64,000 bases of DNA, from contig NC_080670.1 of assembly GCF_030247195.1 (NCBI RefSeq), forward strand, positions 31,234,497 to 31,298,496, read 5' to 3'. Positions 1 to 11,900 of this stretch are shown in pieces; the stretch's first letter is position 1; the number at the start of each line of letters is the position of its first letter. This DNA is from Topomyia yanbarensis (lineage: Eukaryota; Arthropoda; Insecta; Diptera; Culicidae). The position numbers and the translations under genes were made by a program. The notes beneath the pieces were generated by a model. That model searched no databases. It was not told where the DNA came from and saw nothing but the letters and a program-made list of their open reading frames with translations.

Positions 1-190
1 AGGTCAGCTACGGCTGGTGGTGTTGCTGCAATCGGTTTGCCTTCGGCCACGTTGGACATTCGGCTAACGGGAATATTCAGCGATTCCGATTCGAAGGAAG
101 CAGCGCCAGTAGAAGACTGCTTCGGTTCAGCAATACGCTCCGGTATTGGACGAAGCTAACACTCCGGCAGGACGAAGGTTTCAATGAGGG
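1..190. repeat. Degenerate dispersed repeat, copy 1 (related to 19400-19560)
   Basis: This stretch shares several blocks in the same order with 19400-19560: a block beginning cagctac near position 6, a 'ggaat(a/g)ttcagcg' block followed by 'ttccgattc', and 'aacactccggcaggac' near 160. Both copies can be read in one frame as similar short peptides (AAIG, then FS.SDS), so they are probably pieces of one decayed retrotransposon, but the family was not recognised. The copy runs off the left edge. Confidence 0.45.
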
Positions 191-2026
191 GCTCAGACAT
201 AAGTAACAGAGTCCTTGCACTTACTGCTTGTCGAGTGAATAATTCCGACGAAACCACTGCCACTCTCGCCAAGCTTGATCACCGTCATAAGTGCGACGTC
301 AGCGGTATAATGCCAGGAATAGTCGAGAAGAGTGCCAGGACTGACTTGCCGAGAGCTACAAGATTAAATAGCAGGACGTTTTTAAAGTGACCGTAGTATA
401 ACGTAGAGGGTTTAGGCAGATGATTTATTCAGCAGAATAAGATAGCAAAATTACCCAAAACATAAGAGCTGGCTGTCGAAGTGAATCCACACACATCATC
501 ACCTACAGAGGCAAGCAATATTGGAACGCAGTGAAATTCCTTACAATGAATTGATCTCGTTAGATGAAATTCCAGGAAGTACAATTTTCATAGCATAATT
601 TAATCGACCGAAATTGTAGTCCTCAATCGAGAGAGAGACTGAGAGTAGCAGCGGCTAGGAATTTTCTTTCGAAAGCTAGCAGCGGTTTCGCGTATCCTGC
701 GCTAAGTAGAGAGCGTTAAGACAGATCTCTGAAGCATGTCAAGTGCTATCAGATGAGAAAAAACCACGCATCTATGACCAGTACGACAAGGACGGTCTGC
801 TGACCAACGGCTCCGTCCGGTACCACCATAACACACGGCACCGGCGACACATATATTCACAACATACTAATTACTTATCCTTCCGAAAAAGTAAATAAAT
901 TGACTATGAAATTAATCATTCGCTGCCTAGTTATTTCGTGCCAATTTGAACAAGACAGCAGTTGCAGATAGCTTTATTGCGGTGCCAAAATGATGGCTAC
1001 TCGGGATATAATATAAATTTACATATAATTTCTCCTCCCTGATATTCTACCAGAATGTATAATGCTCTGCATTATTATTATCACTCCAATCAAATCCTTC
1101 TTACTCCTTATCGTCAGTGCCGAGCGCTATTTTGCATTTGCCGGCCAAAACAACGACAATGCGATAATCGACGAAACTTTTGCTGTAATGGAACTTGAAC
1201 ACGAATAATAAATAATAGTTCCATTGGAAAGCGATAACCTTGTTGTCCTCATGTTTGCAGCTATCATACGCTGGTAGGCATTCTGACCAATGAAAACGCT
1301 CTTCGATATGGGCATTGAACGATCAAAATCATTTCAACAACTTATCATCGACCGAATTCGTTACCTATAAAGTTCAGGTAAACTTCACCACCTAAAAATG
1401 AATAATCAATCGGATCATCTTGTTAGGAATTAACCCACGAGCAAACAAACAAATGTGTACAAATCCTTATCCATCATCCAGAAAGCAATCGTTTTATAGC
1501 CCAATGCTTGATCTTACGATTCAGCATATGCCACCGGGTTTTGCATCCAGCGCCGATTGGTCAATGTATGAACCAGGTTACCATTTTTCCAATCCTCATC
1601 CCTCTTGAGTTGATATTCTTTCAAAGAGCATCGAAAGTATTCAAGTAATGTAAATTTTAAAAGTCCGTGTAAACAAGTCTTAGGTAAACAAGCACACCGA
1701 ACTGTCAGAAAAGTGCGGTTATACATTTTCATACAATGCTCTATATTATTGACAGGTATATGAATGAATCATTTCAGCATCAGTGATGCCAGGTCTATTT
1801 AAACAATAGCCTACAGTAAAAATATAAAAGTCAGCCGATTGCTACAAAAATCTCCAATAAATGTATATAATTTAAATGATCAAAAATGTTGAAGGCTGGT
1901 GTATAAATTGGCTGGCATAGGCTTTGTTCTGCTAAATATTTGTAATCTGCAAAAGATCTGCAGTGAAAATGCAACATCTGCAGATTTACTAATATATATG
2001 CATATCTGGCATCCTTTTAGTATTCC
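191..2026. other. Non-coding stretch, nothing recognised
   Basis: I see no convincing exon here. The short open frames lack family motifs and flanking splice signals. In particular, no minus-strand exon with a GDSGGP serine motif is present, although the last exon of protease A would be expected on this side. Confidence 0.6.
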
Positions 2027-2236
2027 CCACAGGAAATTCATCCAAATGGTGTAAAAATATGGGGAAACAAGGCAAGATAGGTATTCAGAATATGGGGTTA
2101 AATGAGCAGCTTGCACTATTTTTGATTTTTTCAATAGTTAGAGGTACCAAATCATCGGGGCAATAGGCAGTAACGAATTGGGGATAAAAAAGGAAGCATC
2201 CTATCATATAAAATTTTTTGACGAGAAAGGTCTATT
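2027..2236 (+). repeat. Dispersed repeat, copy 1 (partner at 23510-23727)
   Basis: This copy shares long blocks with 23510-23727 in the same orientation: 'ttcatccaaatggtgtaaa', 'atttttgattttttcaatag' and 'tttgacgagaaaggtctatt'. The spacing is similar, with small indels in between. It is an interspersed repeat of unknown class; no terminal repeats were found. Confidence 0.75.
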
Positions 2237-2263
2237 CAGCGTCGTTACTCTACTCCTGTGAAC

Positions 2264-2370
2264 AGAAAAGCCCATCCGACCAATATCTTTACTTAATCCG
2301 ATTCGTTTGATGTATCGAATCGACGCTTTTTTCGCACGTCGCGCCCACCCGACTAACGTCTCGTGGATTG
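2264..2370 (+). repeat. Short dispersed repeat (partner near 29687-29800)
   Basis: Blocks 'gaacagaaaa', 'gaatcgacg' and 'cccacccga(c/g)taacgtc' occur in the same order near 29687-29800. The alignment is imperfect and about 105 bp long. Class unknown. Confidence 0.5.
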
Positions 2371-2901
2371 CCTAATACTCGGCGCGTTACGGTTCGAAAT
2401 TTCCTTTTGAACTGTATTAGCGTACTGATTCTATTAAAAAAAACACGAGATTTGTTCGGGTTAAATGACACGCTTCCAGATATTAACAATCAACGTGTCA
2501 AAAGCGTTGTCAAGAATATTAACTTTTACGATGCAAATTTTCACGGCGAGCTTAGATTGATATGAAATGTGATTATATTTAACAGCACAACAACAGCAGC
2601 GAAAAAGTAAAGACTGGAACATAATGGATTTGTTCTAGTTTTCGTTTCTTACTCCCAGTTTCTCCAATGCAAATAGGAACAAAAAAACTTGTCCTTGTTT
2701 ATTCCGATTTGTTACCAGAAGTAATCTCTTGATGAAACTTATTTGCTCCAGAGTGAATTGTTTTCTGTTGCGCGCGAGTCGATTTTGACCCAACCTCAAA
2801 AGTTCATATGCATTGCACCAGTGCCAAAGTATCTAGCTCATTTCAAAAATTTGTTATAATCCGAACCCACAATCTGTCCCCCTCCCGCCCGCGATACTCA
2901 C

Positions 2902-5900
2902 AGCTCTCCTCCGCTCCATACCCCGTCGCAATCAACTTCTGCTCCGTCACCTCCTCTGACTGGTACAGGCAGGCCGGCCGAATCTGGTAGCTCAGCTGCA
3001 CCGCCACCGCCAGTTTGATCAGTGCAATATCGTCGTACTTGGTCCGTATCGTATAGTTCGGATGCTTTATGAATGCCTCGATCGCGTAATCCTCCGGTTT
3101 GGCACCGTCGCTGTCGCTGGACAAATCCAAATCACCCAACCGGACCAACACGGCTTCCTTGCTGCGACAGTGTGCCGCCGTCAGCACAAACCGTTCACTG
3201 ATCATCGATCCGCCACACCGGTACTCAATGGGCTCGGTCAGCGACTTCCGGTATCCGATCGCTGCCATGTGCGGAAATTCACCCAGTTTAGCCAGCTCGC
3301 CACCCACGATCAGCTTGTTATCGCTGTTGCACATTTTCCCCCGTTTCTGGATCAACTCGGCGTTCGGTTTGAGCCAGCTCAGGATCTGCGTGGGCGTGGC
3401 CAGTTTGATGTATTCCTTACATTCTATCAATTAAGATAAAGTTTAAATAAAGTACCTTTCTCGGATGATTTGTTTACCTTACTTCTAGCACTGATTCGCA
3501 ATCCCGCGTCTTGCGCCTGCAGCTGTGCCATGCGGGTTCGGTAGTCATGGGGACAGCACACAACAGCCTCCTGCGCGTTGTAGGTACAGATGGTGATTCG
3601 GGCAGCCAGAGATTCCAAAACAGGACGACAGTTGCTATAACCGAGGCAGATTCCCTGGCCAGTTTGAAACGGACATTGGTCGCCTTCTGCGGAGAAAGAA
3701 AAGGGAGGTTATTTAGTTATTGGGAAATCTTTTGAGTGATTTGATAAGAAGCAGCATCAATGAAAGCTGTATCTAGAAAAAAATTGAACTCATAATCTTG
3801 GATATAAATTAAAAATTAGCTTGAGGTAAGATATTTTCAAGAATACTGTAGGCTATTTTTTTGTCCAAAAAAGTCAATTTTCGGCAAAAATTGTTTTTTT
3901 AGGTAAAATAAAATTTTGACGCTTTATGCATTTTGAGGTCATTTGGTATCAAAAATACCAGCTTTGAACAAAAAAGAGTCCAAAAAAGTTAACCTTCGTT
4001 AAAAAATTCGAGATTGCATCAAATCTCGGCGTTTCATGCAATTTAAAGTCATTTGGCATCAAAAATGCAAATTCGATTTTGAAAATTCCTCCCCACTTCG
4101 AACAAAAATCGTCAAAAAAGTCAAATTTCGTTAAAAAAAATTTCCGAGATTGCATAAATTTTGACGCTTTATGCATTTTGAAATCATTTGGCATCAAAAA
4201 TACCTGCTTGATTTTGAATTTTCCCCCTTTGAACAATAAAAGTCCAAAAAAGTTTCGTTACATTTTTTTTCAAGATTGCATCAAATCTCGACGTTTCATG
4301 CATTCTAAAGTCATTTGGTATAAAAAATGCAAATTCGATTTTGAAATTTTCCTTTGAACAAAAATCGTCACAAAAGTTAATTTTCGCTAAAAAAAATTTC
4401 GAGTTTGCATCAAATTTTGACGCTTTATGCATTTTTAAGTCATTTGGCATCAAAAATATCACCTCGTTTTTGAAATTTTGCCCCCTTTGAACAAAAAAAG
4501 TCCAAAAAAGTTAACTGTCGTTAAAAAAAATTCGAGTTTGCATCAAATCTCGACGTTTCTTGCATTTTAAAGTGATTTAGCATCAAAAATGCAAATTTGA
4601 TTTTGAAATTTTCCTTTACTCCCCCCTTTGAACAAAAATCGTCAAAAGGCAATTTTCGTTAAAAAAAATATTACATCAAATTTTGACGCTTTATACATTT
4701 TGAAGTCATTTGGCATCAAAAATACCTGCTCGATTTTGAAATGTTGCTCCCTTTGAACAAAAAAAGTCGAAAAAGTTAACTGTCGTTAAAAAAAAATTCG
4801 AGTTTACATCAAATCTTGACGCTTTATGCATTTTGAAGTCATTTGACATCAAAAATACCAGCTCGATTTTAAATTTTGCCCTTTGAACAAAAGTCCAAAA
4901 AAGTTAACCTTCGTTATTTTATTTTATTTATTTTTTTGAGATTGCATCAAATCTCGGCGTTTCATGCATTTTAAAGCCATTTGGCATCAAAAACACAAAT
5001 TCGATTTTGAAATTTTCCTTTTCCGCCAAAAAAGTCAATTTTCGTTAAAAAAATTTTCGAGATTACATCAAATTTTGACGCTATATGCAATTTGAAATTA
5101 TTTGGCATCAAAAATACCAGCTCGATTTTCAAAGTTTTCCTCCTTTGAACAAAAGTCCAAAAAAGTTAACTTTCGTTAAAAAAAAAATTCGAGTTTGCAT
5201 TAGACCTGTGCGCTGCCGCGCCACGCCGCCGCCGCCGGTAAATTTTAACAAACGCCGAAAGGTAGACCGGCGGCGCGCCGCCGACGTCTTTTTCTCACGC
5301 CGACAATTCGCGTACTCGAAAATTGTTGACTCATAATTTTATCCACAAATCTAGGAACATTGTCTATGGTCCGAATATACGACATTAACTGTTTCATGTT
5401 TTATCACATATTGATTTTTATTGGTCGTGCAGATCACAAAATTAACAAAGTCTTGATATTTTCTCGAAAATCATTACACGACACTCGGAATATAATTCAT
5501 GGATCCATTCTTGCTTCGTCAACTGGTTATAGTTGCCAGCATATAAGTTACAATTCACCATTCGTGCACGTGGAATGGTCCACAACACAAAACACACGCA
5601 CGTGGAATGGTCCACAACACAAAACACTTCCACTTTCAAGATATAGTTCATGAAATTTACGATTATGTGCCTGATACTAATCTTTGCACGTAATCAATTT
5701 CACTGGAACGTAGTTTATTATTCATCGAATTTTTAACCGATTCGTGAAACTCGAGCTCGTGTACTAGACATGATTCACCAGTCGAGCTCGTGAAACTATC
5801 ATGATATAGTTCATGAAGTAATTAATTTTCCACATAATCTTAATATACTTACGCAAACAATTACAAGGAACGCAGGAACTATTATTAATGGATTATTCGC

Positions 5901-8900
5901 TCTGCTCTTTGGTTTTGAAAATTCTATGTGAGCTATTGTGTACAACCACTAGCAACCAGTCTCACAGGCGCGAGCATTAGATACAAGGAAACTACTAGGA
6001 CCTGTAACCCTGTTATTCTTTTGTTGAGATTCAGTGTAATGTTCGGAATTAAATGAAACTGCGCTGAGCACCAAGAATACATTACCTAGCCATAATTCAT
6101 GTCCGTGAAATAATTAAGAAAACTATAAGAAACGTGACCCTGTGTAAAAATCCGACGGTAAGCTCAAGACTAATATATCACGATAACACGACGAGAATTT
6201 ACGAAAATCGTTGCACATCGTTCAATTCTTGACTTTTTTAGTCAAAGTTAATACAAATCAATGTATCATCAAGTTATGAACTAGAATCAAAAAAATATTA
6301 AACATATTCAGACACAACCACCTACTAAACATTTGAGTATAATGCCATCTTTTTTTACGTGAACTAGTTTTGTGAAAACACAAAAATTATTTTCAATACG
6401 AGGTTTATTTATCACTTCCATAGTTTGGTTGTTGCGGTCTGAGTGCATATAAGGAGAGTGACGACACTGTCAAAATTGGAACAATGATTTTTTGTCAGTG
6501 TCATTCCAAACGAGACAAATCCATATATTTCGAGAGGTCATTTGTTCGTTTGGAATATTACTGACAGATAATCATGACAGTTGTCTTCACTCTCCTTACA
6601 TACACTCTGGTTGCGGTGGCTAACAAAAACAACATTTAACGCCCCCCTCTCTAGGATTGTACATAAGATGTTCGGTTTTCTGTCCCCCATGCATGCTTTA
6701 AAAATGTGCACGAAAGTCTATCTGCAGATGAAACGGGCAATAAATTATTCATCGTGTGATCTAGCCTCACTCAGGAAAGATTTTCAGTGTCAGTTGCATC
6801 AGCCCGGTATCACAGACAAATAAGACGTAACACGAGATAAATTTTCATCACTCGTGGAAAAAAACGGTCGATTTAAATAACAAAAAAGCGCCATATCAGC
6901 AAGCGTGGCGTTAGTGAAGAGAATTTGACACAGAGCTAAATGCGTTACTTATGGCGTTTTCGTTTTTTCTTGGTGCTACACCGGTGTAGTGCAAAGAAAG
7001 AGATAGACTGATTACACCCAAGTTTGAATGAGTGTAGCACCGACTACACAAAAAACGAATATGCCATTAGTTTCCGCACCCACCCGAAAACGTTACCGTC
7101 TTTTTAATCTCATGCAAACCAAAACAAACAAAATGGGCCGGAAATTTGAAATTTATTCTTGTCGAAGTGCCCAAAGCGGGAGTTGTTCACAATCATTTCT
7201 TAAGTTACAACACGATGCCGATCGGCGAGTAAGCACATAATAGGATGTTAGCAATTTAATTGATTCGGTGCATCGAATCGAACAAGATGTAGGCAATGGA
7301 TTAGAATTTGTTGGTCCCCGGAACTGCTGGAGAAATCAGAGGGGTGCAGGTGCTACGAAAACTAGAGATACGCCCAGACCATTTTCAATCAGGCTTATTC
7401 AGTGATCAGTTTCAACCCCACAGGAGCTAAAACATCAAGTCGTGGAATTATTATGAATGATAGTAACTGTATATTAAGGTTTCGTCAGGGTGTAGATCTG
7501 TATGATTCCAATACATCGAGCATACTTTGCACTCAAGATAGAAGCAAATCTTACGTTGAAAGAAAATTATCATCACGGCGATTTTGTGCTTACGAGGAGT
7601 AAAAGTAAACGTCAGCCTGAAAAATAAAGGTGAAAAGGTTGAAAGGTGTCCTTACACGATTATTAAAAGCTACATTTCTGCGCAGTAATGCGGGATTCTA
7701 AAAGAGCGACGGTCAGTGGCGTAGTAAGAATATTTTTCGGGGGGGATATAAAATTTTTTTTGTATATATATGAAAAAATGTTCAAAAACATTCTGAGCAG
7801 GAAAAAAATGTTCAAAAACCAACAACTCAGGGAACGGGTTTGGGTAGTCAAGATAGGAAAGCTAGCTGTTGGTATAGAATAAATGCTCTTTCCCTACGAG
7901 GACAATCTGGGCGGTAAACTTCAGACTGTCTAATTTACAGAGCCCTTCAGTTCCCTTGTGCCATTCAGCACCACTTCCTCGTTGAGCTTCCAACTGGTTC
8001 GCGAACTACTCGGTCTAGTGTCCGACGATAGATCTAGCCTACTCCAACGAAAAGTTCCCCGGCGAGAGAAGTGCGAGCCAACCAGCCAGGTGTTGCGGTC
8101 AGTTCGGCGATTCCGGTAGAGTAGGGCATCCGATTTGATGGAGCACCGGCGTGACTGGTGGTGTGTCGTCGCGGTCTACTCGGTCTCGTTCCCGGCGGTG
8201 AATCTGACTGTAAGCTGACGGAGAGGTCCCAGACGAAAGAAGTTCTCTCGATACTGATTCCTATTTGGTTTCAGTACCACAACTTCTTGAGCCCTTTGAC
8301 TCTGTAACCGGTGCCATTTAGCACCGCAACTCCTTTAAGCCATTTAGTTCTCTTCTTGGGCCATTTAGCACTACTTCCTTGATGGTCCATTCAGTCCTCG
8401 ATTTGTTCGCGAACAACTCGGTCTAGTCCCCGACGATGGACCAGACCTTCTCCGACAGAGAATTCCCCGGCGAGAGAAGTTCTCCCGAGATCGAGCTAAA
8501 GCTAGTTCGGCGATTCTGGTGAAGCAGGGTATCCGATGCACTGGTGCGCCGATGACTCGCGACTAGTGGTGTCTCGTCGCTGTCTACTCAGTCTAGTCCC
8601 CAGCGGTGAATCTAGCTTACACTAACGGAGAGTTCCCTGACCAAAAAAGTTTTCCCAATATCGATTCTTCTTTGGTTTTTGCTATTTTTCTATCAGAACA
8701 ACGGGTGGGGTACCGTGGTCGGTCTGGCGAATCCACATGGAGCGTGACGTCCGGTTCGCTGGTGTTTCGACGACTCATACTCGCTGCTCTGTTGCAGTCT
8801 ATTCGACCAGTCCTCGGCGTGGATCTAGCTTATACGTGCGGAGAATTCCCTGGCGGTGATTGCTCTCCCGAAACCGTTGTTCGATGTCCATTCCGCTGTA

Positions 8901-11900
8901 TGACGGTCATGATATACATCAGCGGTTCTCAACCTTTTTCGTGCCACGGACCCCTTAGATATCACACTGGGTTGCTGCGGACCCCCACCGATAAACATCA
9001 ATTTTGTATGCTATCAATATGTTATTTTCAATTTGTTATATTTTTCTTCGCGGACTCCCAGCAATGGTTGAGAATCACTTATCTACATCATATCTCTGTT
9101 TACTGTGTTCCACGTCTCTACGTCGCTTGTCATTCTGTAGGCTACATTATCCGGGTTGATGTCCGGTCCTCCCGTTTTAAGTAGCTCCCTGCACGTCACT
9201 TCAAACCTCGGACATTCAAAGACTCTCCTCGGACATTTAAAGACTGCAAACGTCGGACATTCAAAGACGCTCCAGGCACAGTGTTGACGTTGCGTACCCA
9301 CACCGATGAAGATACTCCTTAAGCAGCCGTGGCTCGGTAGGAGCTGTTTTAGGTATAAGGTCATCTCACCGTGCTTTCTATTGACCCACGTCGACAGGTT
9401 TAGATGAGTCGGTAGGTCCACTTTCCTTTCTCCGTATTATCCTATTCGTGCTGGTACGTCACCATCGAATCGATTCTCATCATCTTCCTCACGTTTCTGA
9501 CGTTTCATTGATTGTAGCACTTGATATCCTCCGTCAGGGTAATGCAGATGGGAATCATCTCGGCGTCAAGGCATACTGCCTCCGATACGCAATCGCAACT
9601 CGTACGACAAGCAGTCGAAGCGTCCTGTTCAGCTTTTCGCGGTTTCACTTGGTTTTCAGCGCCCAAGCAGGAGCCCCATATCGCAGTATCGATGACGAAA
9701 CATTAGACAAAGACCCGACATTTCGCATGTGTAATCAACGTGGTTGTTTAAGCTCAATCAGTCGTCGATTATCACTCCCAATTGCTTCAGTGCACGCTTC
9801 GATGCATTCACATGCCCTTCGATGGTGATCTGTATCCGCTGAACCGCTTTGTAGTTGCTGTCCAACAACAAATCCGTCTTGTAGTGAGCTATTTGCAGCT
9901 TGACCCGTTCATCCAGCTCTCGATCGCATCTATTGTCTCCGTCACCGACACCTCCATTTCTTCAAGTGTCTCGCCGTTATTGACACATCGTCCACGAAAC
10001 CAACGATTTTCAACGAGTTCTATCGAAACACTTTTATTTTTTAATACGAGTTTTTCGTGAGAACCATAAGATGACTTTCGTTGGCTTATTACGAAACAGC
10101 TTCATTCAGCAAACGAGTCGTTCGCTGTTATATACGAATATCTTTATAATATTTACGAGCACCATTCGTCAAACCGTCCACGTCAAAAGAGCAATATGGA
10201 GCCATTGTTGGTATTCGTCAGATAATTGTTGTTGTCTGACTATTTAGTAGTCGTATCCGTGTCCGCCAGTTGCAGGAAGATTTTCTGAACCTCTTTCGCT
10301 TCCAGTTGATTCAGAATCTGGAGCAGTACAGCATCAGTTGAGCCGTCGCGAACTGCTCGTTGATTTTGTATGAATAATTTTGAGTTTTTCTCTGCCGGAG
10401 CAATATCGGTGCTGTCAAATATCGATCCTAAAAGATCGAATGCGACCAACGAAATCGTTTGTAATATACATAAACGTTTATTAAAATAAACAAAACATTT
10501 CATTTCATTCTCGAAAAATAATGTCGTTATCAACGATAACATTCGTGCAGTGTACATTAAATGTGTAAAATGAAATGAACAAAACTTACTATTTACAATG
10601 CACGAAAATACTTCGTTGCAGAAAACGACGAATGAATTCGTGCACGAATTTATATTATCAGTGCATCGTACATCCCATTCCAAAGTGTTGGGCAGAGAAT
10701 GGAGCCCTGAGTAACGTCCGCTGCGACACGCATTGCCTTCTGCCCTTTTGTTCAGCTGGTACATCTACTCTGGAAGTAGCTCTTCAGGATCTGGCTCATT
10801 CTTTTATGCCACGCTGCGGCATTGGTCTATTCGAGGCTGGATGGCCCGGTGACTTCCCTGACTTTGGCAGCAACATCAGTTTCTGCACCTTCCTCATTTC
10901 GGGGATTACCATCATCTAAAGACTTCAGCAGTAGCATCCTGAACATGTCCGGATATGCCAGGATCGCTGCTTTCAGCGCCACGGTTGGTATTCCATCCGG
11001 ACCGGGGGGTTTCTTTGATTTTAGTCACATCGACGCGTCTTTGAGCTCGTCGTTAGTCACTTGCCACTCGACTGTGTTACCTCCTTCTTCTTCGCCGTAC
11101 GGTGTCGGTGACCAAGTAGTTGAATCGTGATTTGGGAAGAGACCCTCAACGATTATCTTTAGCTTACACGGGCATATTTCAGCTGGTGTCGACGGACCCT
11201 CGTCTTCGTCATGATGACTCAGTACGCGTCCCCCAGGGATTGGCGTTTATTTCTCAGCACAACTACTTATGGCAATTGGCTTGCTAAGCTTGATCTTCCG
11301 TTTTAAAGAGTCCCTACCTTCTAGATATGTCGCTTGCACTCCTTTCTCACTCTCCATCTTGCGCGCTGAGTCCGCCTTCTGGCTCTAAGACAAGCAGCGT
11401 GTAACGTACTGAGTAACCAGTAAGCTGCACGCCGTCTACTGCATCGCCCTAGTTTTCGTGACATTGTAACGTCACAAGCCGTCACAATCCTTCTTGTTAG
11501 CCGTTAGCCGTATCAACGTACTTGATTCCCTTGTTCGCCGAAGTAACTCAACAAAGAGGTTTTCGTCTTCCACTTTAGCTTGTCGCCCGTCCTTCTTCGT
11601 GCTGCAGCAGTGTTCCATTGGCCGATGCGGTAGCGAATCGCCTGGTGGTATCTATGGAGATACTTCTCTTACACTCTCCATTCCATGTTCGCCGTCAGTC
11701 AAGGACTACAAATTGTGACGAAATTTCTCTCGGTACCGATATCCATTTCGTGAACCATTAAGCTCCTAGCTCCTCGCTTCACCACGATCTACTCGTTATA
11801 GTCCTTGGCGGTTGAGCTAGCCTCCACAACGTGCCGACAGGCAGGTGTCGAGTCTGCAGCCAATTTTCACTACAAGGAAATATTTTCACAAAATAACTTT

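Noticed and set aside
3062..3439. Plus-strand ORFs over the protease A exon
   Set aside because: They are antisense shadows of the minus-strand protease frame.
8606..9184. 192-codon ORF on the plus strand
   Set aside because: It runs across repeats, a hAT-like MITE and the antisense of a retrotransposon tail; no protein family is visible.
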